The translations under genes were made by a program, and so were the position numbers. DNA of 64,000 nt from Paramecium octaurelia. Its lineage: Eukaryota > Ciliophora > Oligohymenophorea > Peniculida > Parameciidae. Location: contig CAJJDP010000015.1 in the NCBI GenBank assembly GCA_905182995.1, positions 310,001-374,000 of the forward strand. The letters are read 5' to 3'. Each line of letters begins with the position of its first letter. Position 1 is the first letter of the stretch. Below are positions 1 to 11,603 of this stretch, piece by piece. The notes beneath the pieces are model-generated. The model was not told the DNA's origin. It saw only the letters and a list, made by a program, of their open reading frames with translations, and made no database searches.

Positions 1-424
1 CCAACAACCAGCATGCCTGTTCTAGCTGCAAATCTAACAGCAAATGGATGATGAGGAGCCAAAGCAATATTGTAGGCCTCAGCACAAATAGAACCCAAAC
101 TGTCATTAGGTTTGTTGAGGAGCTTTTCCAATAGAACTGCCACATAATCCAAAAACCACATCAATCTCAATACAGTTCGAGCAGTTGATTCATAGTCTGT
201 ATATGCATCCAATTCAGTGCCTTTAAGATGATCACAATTTTCTCCATTGTATTTAGCTACATCTAGAAATAGGTTGGTTGTTTAATACCCATATTCTTTT
301 CCAGCAAGATATATTAAATGAGGGATACGTGCACATGTTTAAAGTTCCTCTCATTCCTTTCAATTATATTACATTTGGAAATGATGTCCTGAAATGCTGT
401 TTTTAGTATTCCTCCCATTTGCAT
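1..424 (-). CDS. Glycolipid transfer protein (GLTP/ACD11-like), 3' part cut by window start
   Basis: GLTP-fold proteins carry glycosphingolipids or ceramide-1-phosphate between membranes in the cytosol. The minus-strand frame gives a core that matches the family: a helix reading RTVLRLMWFLDYV, then AYNIALAPHHPFAVRFAA, which is the conserved APHH-x4-R segment that holds the sphingolipid headgroup. A 26-nt GTA...TAG intron (about 249-274) restores the frame between KNM and DVAKYNG. Two in-frame ATGs lie at 424 and 418; I chose the first. The start is not certain because a further upstream exon is possible. The C-terminus lies outside the window. Confidence 0.8.
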
Positions 425-635
425 GAAAATCTGTATAATACATATATAATAACTTTTGTTGTTTCTCGACACAGCTCAAGAAAGTTGAAGTGATATTAAA
501 AGTATTATAAATCATAGATTATGGCATCTTATAGCCATAGAAATTTTTACAGATTGAACTAATCTTCTAATTAATTCATATTATTTCGATTTCATCTTTT
601 ATTGTGACGATATCAAAAGAATTTTAAATTAATAT

Positions 636-1657
636 ATGAATCATTCAGATGGTGCTCAATCCCCTCCCTTATTTGGTATGTATCCGTTACCCTATTGGCC
701 AACAAGTTCGCAATTATTATTGATGATGAACTTTCAAAATCCTTTGATGAGTCCCATTCACAATCTAGGTTCTCCAATTTTAACTTCCAACATTAATTTT
801 CCTCAGCCAACTATCAACTTTGATATCAAATGCGATCAATGTAACAACTTTTCAAAATATCTCTATAGCATAAATTATAAAGGATGCATCCCAAGTTAAA
901 CAGCCCTAACAATACTTCAGTCAAATATAAACTATACAGTAATAAATTGAAGAAATGAATTATGATGATATCACCCTGGAAAATCTAGAGCAAATGATCC
1001 ATTTACTATTTGCAGATTCTTCCAAAATAAAAAAGATCATGTAAAAACTGAAAGAAAAAAAATGTGCTAAGGTAATCAAGATCTTAGACACTTTGACCAA
1101 AAAAATCAGATCGCAACAAAAGAGTAGAGAAGAATTAATCAAATTTTGTTTGAGAAAAGCATTCAGAGAGATTTTCCATCAAATCCAAGAGAAAAATACA
1201 AAATCAAGTAATTAGATATCTTTAAATTTTAGAACTGAACCTCAAAGCTGCCTCTAAACTCTTCTAGCAATCTTTTCAAGCAGAAAAATCAAAATAGATA
1301 TCCTTGCCCTTCAGAAAAAATAGCAAAATTAAGACCATGAACAATCAATTTTTGCATGAATTATTCCAATCCAAATAATTTATAGATTAGTACAAGACCT
1401 TTTTAGGTATTATTCTAATCTCTATTCTCAGATAATCTTGATGCCATCATAGAAAACGATAGAAATAAAAAAATTAAAGCCTTGGCAGAAAAATCATGGG
1501 AATTCATCTCATCCAACAAAAAAGTAAAGAGTTGCATTATAATAACTTATAGTCTTATACTGTCAAAAGGTTGCCATGGTCTCTTAAGAATATAGAAAAA
1601 CTCAAGGAGACAGCCAATGAGTTGCTAAACTACTGCGATGAATAATAAAAATTGTGA
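636..1657 (+). CDS. Uncharacterised ciliate protein, helical, Gln/Lys-rich
   Basis: I do not recognise this family. Four introns (28, 25, 25 and 29 nt; three end in TAG and one in CAG) give a clean frame of about 304 residues ending at TGA 1655-1657. The first ~70 residues are Pro/Asn/Met-rich with little charge. The rest is predicted-helical and rich in Lys, Gln and Glu (for example EELIKFCLRKAFREIFHQIQ), with no catalytic motif visible. The start at 636 is the first in-frame ATG after AT-rich DNA. The gene is divergent from the GLTP gene, with about 210 bp between the two starts. Confidence 0.7.
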
Positions 1658-1896
1658 ATTTAATATTATTAAATCAAAATTTATAAATTAGGAATTTTTC
1701 AAGTCCCATTTAATTTTCACCAAATAAACCCTTTTTGCCTTGAAAATTGAGCTCCCACATCACTTCAACAATTCTCATGGTTTTCATACTGGTATTTTTT
1801 ATTTGAGATTTATATTGATTTAAATAAGTCACTTTCAAGTTACTTAATAATAAAACAATAATATACAGATTTATATTATTTATATATATTAAATAT

Positions 1897-3384
1897 TCAT
1901 ATAATTTAATTATATTACTGTTGCCCTTGACTGGATTTGTTGTAGCTTGATGTTTATTATTGTTCTCGTACAGACACTAATTTGTACCCCTTTCCACTTT
2001 TTATGGCCTCTATAATGGCTTGAGTCATTGCAATATCTTCTACATTGCTCTAATGTTTAAAATTTAAAGTGTTATATTTTTGTCTTAACTGCTATAGCTC
2101 TTATTCCTTAAATTTAGTGGCTTCGTCAGTAGGATCCTATCGATAGATCATAAGATTGAGCTTATTTCTTAAATCTATACTGGTCTTTTGTTTTACCTTG
2201 ACTTGGCTTTCTAATTGCAAAATTTCTTATTTAGCTTATTCAACCTAGTTTAATTTTATAGGAGAGTACTTTGAATGAATCTTCAGTGCTTTTCTTGACT
2301 TGAGACCCGGTTCTTTGATGTTACAGACTACCTTACTTTTGAAGACTAATCTAATTCATCAATTCATAAACTCTCTCTTAAAGTTCATAAACCTTGTACC
2401 TCCAATACATTTCAATCTACTCTTAAGCTGTGTATTATTATTCTTAGATTGTAGTCTCTTTGATAATATTTTATGGTATGGTGACCTAATAATTTTACAC
2501 TTATGGTATATATTAGACTTACGGTTATTATATCATTTAAGGAATGAGTTGAGATTGTTGAACGTTAAGTTGTATATTTTGGACTGGAGACTATTAAAAT
2601 TATTGGGTTGTCGTAGAAATAATTTATTATTAGTTTTAGGGTACATTTAATTAGATATTCTGAATTGGAGATTGTTGAAGCTATTGAGATTAAATGAAAT
2701 TATTTTTGGGAGGGGTATTAATGAGTTGTGAAAAGTTTTAAACAGTTGTGGTGTTTCTTGAAGTCAAGGGTTAACCAACAGTTTAAGAAACTATTACTTC
2801 AGGTGTTTAGTAAACAACTAATCAATTAAAAGCATACGATACCATTATTTTGTGTGGTAGTGGTGACTTCTTAACCATGCAAACCATGTTGACATAAATA
2901 ACATTGTTCTTCATATTTTCCAGAATAAAAGGTTGAAATTTATTACGAGTTGTGAAGTTATGCTTTTTAAACAACTTACTATTCAATAGGTATTTAATAA
3001 GTTTATCTTGTCTCATATTCAATTGGTTTAGGTTGATTATGTTAAATTTCTTAAGATTATATGAGAGTTGGGCTATTTTTAATTTAATTTGTTTGTGATA
3101 TATTTCTCTGTGGAGTAGTGACTTAGACATTTCTTTGATTGGTTTGAGAAATTCCTCTTTTTACAGGTATAGGTTAACCAACAGTTTGAGCAACCAATAC
3201 TTCAGGCGTTGAATAAACAACTATTACAATAATTTATGATATAAGTACCGACAGGTTCACCTACAATGATTCCTGTTGAATGAGTCTGCTGTTCTACGCC
3301 ATGTAAACCATGTTGACAAAGATAGCACTGTTATTCAAATTTGGGTGAATAGAATGTAGCTATTGCTTCCTAATTAGTTGACAT
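1897..3384 (-). CDS. Protein with two Cys-rich QCYLCQHGLHG modules, unknown function
   Basis: Removing introns of 28, 25 and 25 nt gives about 469 residues. Two copies of one module are evident: near residue 20 and near residue 175 the protein reads QCYLCQHGLHG, a C-x2-C-x-H-G pattern. Each copy is followed about 25 residues later by VVYxTPEVxVxQTVGQP. In each copy the intron falls at the same place, just before VVY, so the unit was duplicated with its intron. Between and after the modules the chain is Gln/Asn-rich. The C-terminal ~130 residues form a coiled coil (EQAKQEILQLESQVKVKQK). A zinc- or RNA-binding role is possible, but I cannot name the family. Confidence 0.75.
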
Positions 3385-3732
3385 ATTAGACTTATGAAAT
3401 AAAAAGAAATAAATTTTATCAAAATAATTAACTTAATTTTAAAGGAGGTTTTAAGGCAGAATGAAAGGTAAGCTATTAAAAACTAAAACTTATTGGCTTG
3501 AAATTTTGGTAAGAAAAGTATGTTAGTTTCTTTTTATTCATTTTTTAATTATTAAATATTAAGTTAAAATATTTGAAAATGAGAAACGTTACCTATAAAT
3601 AGTGGGGTCATTGAGAATTTTAATGTTGAAATCTATAATTTTAGTATAAGAATGCAAAAACATGTTTTTGTTATGAATTAAAAAACAGAAAATGAATACA
3701 TTTGAACAATATTAATTATATATTCGTTTTTA
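3385..3732. promoter_or_regulatory. Divergent intergenic region
   Basis: This AT-rich 348-bp gap separates two divergently transcribed genes, so it should hold both promoters. Short ORFs are absent and I see no defined motif beyond poly-A/T runs. Confidence 0.4.
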
Positions 3733-5817
3733 ATGCCAAATATCTACTTCGCTTTAGGGTTGTTCCTAATTGTGTGCAATCTGGATCTTGGAGTAACTCA
3801 ATGGTTACCTACATATGAGGCATTCAGAGATGAAAAAATTGATGATTTAAATGGTACAAATTTAAAGTGAGCAAATTTAGGATGGGTGATAGAAAATCAA
3901 TATGAATCTACGTTTGATGTAGTAACCAAATGTGGACCAATATAAATTTTAGGAGGTTTAAAGTCATTCGGTTCCTAAACAACATTAACAAAGATGATTA
4001 AGATTCCTCCACACTATAGACTTAAATTTGTTATACAATTATGGAAGTACTACCCAACAGTTATGTAGAATAGGCGATTGGGAAAATGATAAAATTTAAG
4101 TCTTTGTCGATGGTGTGCCTTGGGAAATGAAATGGGGTTTTACAGAAGGAGCAAAATAATTATGTGGTGGTCCTAAAATCCCAAACAGTGATAAAGTTTA
4201 TGATGTCGAATTTGAAGTAGCTCACAATTCTCCAACAGCTACTATCGTCATAGCTAGCACTTAAGTTTAGAAAGCAGATAAATAAGCTTGGGGCATGAGA
4301 AATATCAAAATCTCTTTTAAAGAATGTCCTTCTCAATGTGGCATATGTCATAATGACAAAGTTATCGAATGCAAATTTTGGAAGCAAGTGGATCTTAGTT
4401 GGTTTCGTACTGACACCTCATTAGAAGGATGGAACTTACTAGAAGGAAGACAAAAGTCCGTTCAATGCTCAGGAATTGTTATGTTTGGAGGGCCTGACAA
4501 TATAGGTAGCAAAGCAGTTTTAATAAAATAAACAAAAAACTTGCCTCCTCATTCAAGAGTAATGATCAAATTCACTTTATGGAAAGTATGATAATATCAT
4601 ATAATTTATAGTTTGGACAATGGGATAACGATCAATTTTATGTGCACATTGACGATGATTAAGTCTATAAGTAAACATTCTAAATCTTGGATGGATTAAA
4701 CATATGCGGAAAGTAAATCCTGTTAATTATGAATTTTAAGTTCTAAACCAGGGTATGGCTAGAAATTGGTGAACATAGAAATAATCTAGAAGCATAAGAA
4801 GAATGAAATGACCATAAAGTTCTCTTCTTCTTTAAAGTAAGGTACAAATATTTTAACAATATTTTAGATCCTGAGGATCAATCATGGGGAATTCGAGATT
4901 TTTTCGCTTTTGTAGCTGAATGTCCAAAATTCTGTAGAAGTTGCTTCGGATCAGGAGATTATGAATGTTTGAAATGTGAAGAAACCCATTAACTGATTGA
5001 AGGGAAGTGTGTCAATAAAGATGATTGGTTCATATTGGCCAAAGAGTTCAATGAACCATCCAGTTTTAAAAAGAGTAGAGAATGGTAGATAGATAATATC
5101 GATCCCATCTAAGCTGAAGTTGAAACCTCCCCTATTACACAGTGTGGCAAGGACGTCAACATTTTTGGAGGTTACAAAATATTGGCTAAGGTAAATAATT
5201 ATTACTATATGTTTTCAGAAAGCTCAAGTTTCAAAAGTGTATACCAACATTCCTCCACATCATTTTTTGAGATTAAGAATCACCATGTACAAAATTGACA
5301 GATGGGATGGAGAAGAGTTGGTTATTCTAGGAGATGATAAATAAATTTGGAGTCAACTTTTAGGGTGGAATGACCCTGGATAATCCAACATTTGTGGTGA
5401 CCCTAAAAGTCCATGGAAGGAAAGAATTATGTTTATCGATTAAGTGATTGAGCACAGTAGGGATGAGTTTAAATTATCCATTACATCAACCTTATAGGTA
5501 ACTGCAGACATTGCTTCCTGGGGGTTTAGAGATGTAATGTTACTTTACTCCCCCATTAAGGAATGTATTACTGTCTTTAGTGAATGCAATTATTAAGGAG
5601 AACAAGGGTAGATTTGTGAGAATGTTGAGGAGTTAAACAAGGTACACATTCATTATTTTATGGATAGTTTGATTTCCATATAAAGTCTATGCAGATACCT
5701 GAAGGATTGAAATTTGTTGGCTTCAAGAATGCTCAATTCAAGGGAGACAGAGTTGAATACACAACCAATTAGAAATGTCTTGACGATATTCAATATTCAT
5801 TCATCTAAAGATTATGA
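3733..5817 (+). CDS. Secreted three-module cysteine-rich protein
   Basis: The N-terminus (MPNIYFALGLFLIVCNLDLG) is a signal peptide, so the product should be exported or anchored at the cell surface. The chain, about 633 residues after removing seven introns of 22-28 nt, contains three related beta-rich units. Each has a C-G-x-P/K segment (QLCGGPKIP, NICGNSKPG, NICGDPKSP) and, about 35 residues later, WG-x-R-N/D (WGMRNIKIS, WGIRDFFAF, WGFRDVMLL). Cys-rich linkers such as CPSQCGIC and CPKFCRSC follow the first two. This resembles furin-like or IGFBP-type Cys-rich surface proteins of ciliates. One intron (4713-4740) must end in AAG for the repeats to align. Ligand and role are unknown. Confidence 0.75.
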
Positions 5818-5972
5818 GCCACACAAAATACAATAACATTTAATATTGATAATTTTAACTAAAAATGTTCCAATACTTTTCCAATATTATTAAATGTTTT
5901 TCTTTAGTTCTATTATAAATACCCTTTAATCTTATTATAAGGATTTATAAATAAATATATATAAATAATATA

Positions 5973-6875
5973 ATGAGTAACAATAATAATGGCTTGAATG
6001 ATTTGGAGTTATTGAGACTAATTCAGTAAGAATTTCAACATGAAAAATCACCTGTGTACGATGAAATAAGTGAGTAATACTCTTCAGTTAGTGATGATGA
6101 AGAGATAATTATAAGAGATCCATCATCTTAAATAAGTAAATTCATATACAATTACTTTAGCTGATGAGTCCTCATTATCATAACAATAAGAAAAGAAAAA
6201 AGGTAGATGGAAATATGTAATATTTAATTAATTTTACTTAGTGTTGTTAATAATGTACTAAATCTGACAAAGGTTCTATTAAACCTAAAACTTGTGTTTG
6301 TATTGTGCCTGCTTCATAGAGAAGAATTTAAATTGGGGAATAGGGTTGTTTATCTTGCCATTGTACAGGATGTTCTATTGAGGATGAAAAGAAAAAATAA
6401 AAAAAAATCAAAAAGAAGAGAAAATCTTCTTCAGATTCAAGTTCAGATGAGTCTTCGGATTTTAAAACTGTGAATGGATGCTGTAAGAAATGTATGAAAG
6501 CATTCTCTAAAAAAGGAAAGGAAGCTAAAGTTTAGATACTATTAAATTATTATAGTCTTGTTTATGCCAGGTTCCAAGGGCTGTCAGAAAGAAACCTCTT
6601 CCTCCTCATGGTTGTCAGTATTGCGGATGTCATGGATGCAATCCAGAGGATAAGAAAAAAGACAAGCCTAAAAAAAATAGTCGATAATTATCTCCTGTGT
6701 CTAGCGATTTGAATGAACAGAATCTTAATAACTTTTAAAATGCTCGTAATATTGGGTTATGATGTTAGCTTTAATTTAATTGTTAAATTCTCAGAATATC
6801 AATCCAGGCATTTTAGGAATAGGTATACCATAAAGGACATACTCATATATTTATGGGAAGGAACAAGGTCGTTGA
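5973..6875 (+). CDS. Two-repeat cysteine-rich protein with acidic/serine linker
   Basis: Four introns (25, 25, 26 and 23 nt) leave about 267 residues. Two homologous Cys-rich repeats are visible. Repeat 1 runs YCCQQC...TCVCIVP...GCLSCHCTGC; repeat 2 runs GCCKKC...SCLCQVP...GCQYCGCHGC. The shared pattern is CC-x2-C, then C-x-C-x-V-P, then GC-x2-C-x-C-x2-GC. They are separated by a Lys-rich stretch and a Ser/Asp block (SSSDSSSDESSD) that looks like a CK2-type phosphorylation site. The pattern suggests metal binding, but it is not a zinc-finger class I can name. The third intron starts GTT rather than GTA. The last intron (6739-6761) removes a TGA and extends the C-terminus to TGA 6873-6875. Confidence 0.75.
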
Positions 6876-7606
6876 GAATAAAACTTATTAAATTATTTAT
6901 AATCATAAACTCTTTTAATCAATTAATGAGCGTAGTAATTTTATTATTCAATAGCAAAGAATTAATAAAGCTAAGCTGAATCATACAGTGCAAAATGCAT
7001 CAGATACTTGAATAAATCATATTGGATTCAAGGATTCAATATATAGTAACAATTAATATTTCAAAGCAATATAAAAAGACATTTCTACATTTAAATTCGC
7101 ATCATTCTCATCTCATAGATTATCTATAAAATGTTGAAATAATAAAATTGAGAGTCCATAATTTAGAAATGAATACAAAAATTAATTATTTTTATAATTA
7201 CCACTTTCATTCCATTAAATAATTATCAAACAATCTTAAAAGCCTATTCTAATGAAGTTTAAATGGAACTTTGTCTGGTTCATTGCTTTTATCTTTGGCA
7301 GAACTATTATTATACTTATGTTTTCATTTCCTAAATGTTTCCAAATGAGAATCTAATTAATGTTGTTTATATTTCATTATTTTGAGTGTCCTTACTAATT
7401 AAGCTAATAATCATCATCATTATGATATTCTCTGATTTTTATTTTATAAATTTGTTAAACACATGTTCATTTTTAAATCAAACCTTCATTATCTCATTCT
7501 TAAAATACTAAAAAAGTTACTTTTTTCATTATTTGAGAAATATTTGTTTTTAGGGAAATATCAACAATAATTTTATGAACACCTTTATTTTCTATATCAC
7601 CTTACA
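6876..7606. other. Intergenic, no convincing gene
   Basis: The AT-rich DNA has short open stretches on the minus strand around 7280-7606. One fragment reads GVHKIIVDISLKTNISQIM and another, ending near 7280, is Gln-rich. I could not join them by plausible introns. It may be a decayed gene or an unresolved small one. Confidence 0.35.
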
Positions 7607-7814
7607 TCACATAGACTTTTCTTCATTTTTATAATTCTTATTATTCTTCATCTCTTCATAAATTATCACTGCATAATTCTTTTTGAGTATTTTCTATTGA
7701 GACTAAGATAAGCATTAATTTAATAGATGTTACTTAATAACTAATTAAGTAATTATTAAGTAAGAGTTTCAGATAATTAGGATTGTGAACTTAAATCATA
7801 AATTTATAGTTCAT
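7607..7814 (-). CDS. Possible small gene, about 58 residues
   Basis: ATG at 7814 opens a frame (MNYKFMIQVHNPNYLKLLLN). With a 31-nt GTA...TAG intron it continues through a lysine-rich helix (NYAVIIYEEMKNNKNYKNEE) to TGA at 7609-7607. The intron is canonical and amino-acid use is protein-like, but the product is short and matches nothing I know. It could equally be a remnant of a longer gene on this strand. Low confidence. Confidence 0.3.
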
Positions 7815-8169
7815 ATTCTTATCTTATTCTTTTAGATAGAGTGAAATAATTGAAAATACATAATGTTTTGGTTTGTTTTTATTCTTGACTACTAAACGTA
7901 TGCATATCTTATATTATCCTATTGTAAGAATTAGAAACAACATAAATTACTGTTGTCTATGTTTAATGAAATGAACTTTCAATTACAATCTTGCTATGAG
8001 AGATTGTTGTGAGACAGCACGTCCATACTTAAAATTTTCCCTTTATTAATATACATCCTTTGCAATCTACTTAAGTTGCGAATCAACTCAATTAAAATGG
8101 CTATTATTGTTGTCCCTTCTTTGGTATAAACATTTAATATTATATAATGGTAAACACTCAAATAATGTG
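7815..8169. other. Intergenic
   Basis: 355 bp of AT-rich DNA downstream of the NF-YC-like gene. I see no supported gene or repeat. Confidence 0.4.
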
Positions 8170-8761
8170 TCATCTTTAGCCACTGCCCAAATATTGACTG
8201 AAATTAGTTAATGGAAACTGTTGCCCTTGTCTCTACTAACTCATTTATACTTATTGTATAAGCTAAATATTAAAAGGCATTTACATGTTGACTAACATTA
8301 GAGAAGTAACCATCTTGGCCTTATGGTTTTTTGATGGGAACTTGATTTGACTTAATTTCATCTTTAGGAATGATATCCATTAAAAAGTCAAAGATTTCTG
8401 TGTTGTAAATGCATGTTGCAATATCAGTCTTTTAGAGTGTTCTTCTTTTGCCATCTTCCGTGAATTGCCATGCTCTGTGTGTTAATTCAATAATGAAAAT
8501 TTCGCAAGCTTTTGCAAATAGAACTGGTGTTTCTTAAGCAATCATCTAGCGATATACTAAACAATACTCTGACATCTTCATCTGATTTCATTATTTTCTT
8601 CACTCTTGCTAATGGTAGCTGATGATTTTTGAATAGCTCAGGATCTACTTCTTAAACAATTTAATACCTTTGGGCATTTACATAATTTCTTCCTTCAATT
8701 CAACTAATTTTTCTTTCAATTTTTTCATGTGTTCCTATTGATGGACATCCTATTAGTACAT
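8170..8761 (-). CDS. NF-YC / HAP5-like histone-fold transcription factor subunit
   Basis: NF-YC pairs with NF-YB through a histone fold and, with NF-YA, binds CCAAT boxes in the nucleus. After removing introns of 23, 22 and 22 nt the ~174-residue protein contains the diagnostic fold: [20 protein letters not shown], then [20 protein letters not shown], then [20 protein letters not shown] and [13 protein letters not shown] short coiled N-terminus (about 35 residues) precedes it and a Gln-rich tail follows, as is usual for the family. The start at 8761 is preceded by an in-frame TGA. The tail reading depends on the third intron (GTAAATGCC...TAG). Confidence 0.85.
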
Positions 8762-8975
8762 TTTTAGAAATCAAATACTACATAGTGATTTTGTATGTCA
8801 AATTATTCATTAGGTTATTACATTTTTAAAATAATTATATAAATATTTCATTCTTCTTAAATATTATTTGTAATATCATTTTCATGGATTCTAAGATCTG
8901 ATAATTTTTGACTTCCCTAATATGCTAATCACCAAAAATAAATATTAATCTAAAAATTACATAATCTATATTAAG

Positions 8976-9520
8976 ATGGAATATAATTGTTATGTTGTGA
9001 ATAAACTCAAAGCAATTTAAATAGAATGAAAATAGCCTTAATATTCCTACATATGCAGAAGATACAAGCGCGAGGTTAGAACATTTTAATTTAAAACTGG
9101 CTAAGTCAAAATTTTTAAATACCTATGATGCTAGAATCTATTGCATTCTTGCATTGCAACCCATCAATGAATTTGCTATTAATATGATTTAAAAAGTTCT
9201 GATTATTACTTCATAAATTAAGTTCTCTTGTGAATAAAATGCATAGATTGTTTGAACTCTAATCTAATGGGATTTAAATAATTATTGTGCTCTTAATAAT
9301 TTTGTGTTTTAATACATATATGAATGATTGCTAACTTATTTTAGCGAGGAGAATTGTGAATTTCTACTTTTATGAATTTTACCTTGATTTGGTAGAATTC
9401 TTATTGCTAAATAAATGCGAGATGTTTAAAGTATTAAATTAAATAACATGCAATTCGTTGTTTACTTGGGAAACAATGAAATTAAAGAAATAAATTTTCT
9501 ACAGTATTTTTGATGGTTAC
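8976..9520 (+). pseudogene. Degraded or unresolved coding stretch
   Basis: Two protein-like frames lie here in the same orientation. One spans about 9018-9255 (YAEDTSARLEHFNLKLAKSK, then YCILALQPINEFAINMI). The other spans about 9356-9512 (FYEFYLDLVEFLLLNKCEMF). TGA codons and frame changes separate them and no canonical short intron joins them. The composition (Asp, Glu, Arg, Ala, Pro) is richer than random AT-rich DNA gives. It may be a gene decaying after duplication, which is common in Paramecium, or a gene with introns I could not place. Confidence 0.3.
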
Positions 9521-9598
9521 TGATTAGGGATGAGAATAAAATTAATTAAAATCAGTTTATGAATTTAGTGTAACTTCCGTAAATCCTTTAATTAAATA

Positions 9599-10507
9599 AT
9601 GTAAATAAATACGAAGTTCAGATTATTTGATATTGCTGTCAATCTTACAGATGACTAATTTTATGGAATGTATCATCGCTAGAAATGCCATAAGCCTGAT
9701 TATAAGGATGTGTTGAAGAGAGCCTCTGATGTTGGTTGTGAGCATCTATTGATTTCAAGTGGATGCTTGAGTGAATTGAAAAAGACAAGAGAATTATGTT
9801 AATTGAGTCCAAATTATTATACCACTGCAGGTATTCATCCCTGCCGTGCTTCTGAACTTAATAAAAACTATTACGGGTACATGGGAGAATTGAGAGACCA
9901 ACTGGAATTGGCACTCAAAGAAAAGAAGCTAGTAGCCATTGGTGAATGTGGATTAGACTATGATAGATTGGGAAGGTCTACGAAGTAAGAATAGATGATA
10001 GCTTTTGAACCTCATTTTGATTTAGCTGAAAAATATAAATTACCTATGTATCTCCATAATAGGAATACAAGAGATGATTTCTACGACATCATGTAGAAGA
10101 ATAGACATCGAATCGTTGGAGGAGTTGTGCATTCATTCACTGGTCCTTTAGATGAGTTATAAAAGATCTTACATTTGGATCTTTATGTCGGTGTCAATGG
10201 TTGTTCTTTAAAAACTCAGGAAAATATTAATGTTGCAAAGCAAATCCCTTTGGATAAATTATTGTTAGAGACTGATGCACCATATTGTGAAATTAAAAGA
10301 AGCCATCCTTCTAGCAAATATGTTAAAACTTAATTCTAGGCTCAATTTAATGAAAAATGGAAAGAAGGACAACTAGTTAAGAGTAGAAATGAACCTTGTA
10401 AAATAATATAAGTACTTGAAGTGATGTCTGAATTATTGAATGTTGATTAGGAGAAATTGTCAGAAATCTGCTTTTAAAATACATTAAAGTGTTTTGGTTT
10501 AGCATGA
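9599..10507 (+). CDS. TatD-family metal-dependent deoxyribonuclease (TATDN1-like)
   Basis: TatD enzymes are TIM-barrel, two-metal 3'-5' exonucleases linked to DNA repair and apoptosis-like DNA breakdown. This intron-free gene encodes 302 residues, a normal length. Motifs in order: FDIAVNLTD, the eukaryotic TATDN1 form in which the usual DxHxH becomes DIxxNLTD; AIGECGLDYDRL, the metal-ligand Glu; MYLHNRN, a metal His; VVHSFTG; and LLLETDAPYC, the catalytic Asp. The start at 9599 puts the first barrel strand 8 residues in. The stop is only 20 bp from the ATG of the next gene on the same strand. Confidence 0.92.
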
Positions 10508-10527
10508 TATTAATATCTAAATATTAA

Positions 10528-11416
10528 ATGTAATTTATATAAAAATAACATATTCCCAAAGCTCTCAGTTTTATTTAAGCTGTAGAATTCCTTGCTGAAT
10601 ACCTAGGTAAATCATCTGAAAGTATTAATTTATTTCTAATAAAGAGCGAATTTATCAGTATTTCTTGGCCTTGGAAACATTGAAATTGCTTGTAAAACTA
10701 AGAAAATGGGCATTGGTGGATAAGTGTGGGTTGATGATTTCAGAGAATAACAACTATTCTGAAACAGATTTTCAAGAAGATGAGGCTGCCATACAATTCC
10801 AGCAAAATTTGGGATCTCTGGAATATAATCCATCAGTTGTCAATGAAAAATCAATAAAAGATGAACTCAAGTCAATCAAAGATCCGATTCCAAAATTCAA
10901 TCTAGGCTATTATGATGTGATTCAAGATAAACAAACTTCTCTATTAACAATGCTGCCAATTCCAAATAATGTGAAGTAGAAAGATTATTAATCCAAACTT
11001 AATTAACTTAGAGTATTATGTCATTTGCAATGATTAGATTTAAATCGGAGAAATCTTGCATCTCTTTCGTCCATTAATATATTGCGCATTGATTCTTAAA
11101 TATGGTGGAGACAGCTACACACCATATTTTATCTCATTCATTATTGATTTATTAAGGTTACTTATAGAATTCAGAATTAAAATCTATAGAAAAAGTCAGA
11201 AAGAGGAACTTGCAATCAGAGCCAAAGAAGCTATAGTATTTATACATCTATATTATCAAGATCTGCTATATTTTAAGAAATCCATTCTACGGTTCAATTG
11301 TGAAGCAAATAATCTTAAGTAACACATTAGGGAAGGTGTTTAACCAATAAGGATGGACTTATAGACTAATATTAGCATTGATTGAGTTAAGATCATCAAA
11401 ATGTCTTTTATTGTGA
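10528..11416 (+). CDS. PEX16: Peroxin 16 (PEX16), peroxisome membrane biogenesis
   Basis: PEX16 is an integral peroxisomal/ER membrane protein that recruits PEX3 and other membrane proteins. About 271 residues result after removing introns of 23, 25 and 25 nt. The N-terminal region (RIYQYFLALETLKLLVKL, then RKWALVDKCG) and the signature EILHLFRPLIYCALILKYGG followed by YTPYFISFIIDLLRLL match the family. So does the C-terminus after the last intron (CYILRNPFYGSIVKQI). Two of the three introns end in AAG rather than TAG; without them the PEX16 C-terminus is lost, so the AAG sites are well supported. The upstream TatD gene ends 20 bp before this ATG. Confidence 0.88.
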
Positions 11417-11603
11417 TATTATAATTGTTTTATAATAAATATTTTATCGAAAATTCCTAAAATTCATAAAATTAAAAATAAATGGAACTCTAATCAATAA
11501 TCTCTTTCGAATGTTGTTCCTATCCCAAATGAGGGATTATTATTGTAACGTTATGAAAAGTGTATTTATTCGATTTTTTTATGTTATAATATTAATGATT
11601 AGA

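Noticed and set aside
6713-6979. 88-codon plus ORF
   Set aside because: The Cys-rich gene reaches 6875 through a canonical 23-nt intron in another frame.
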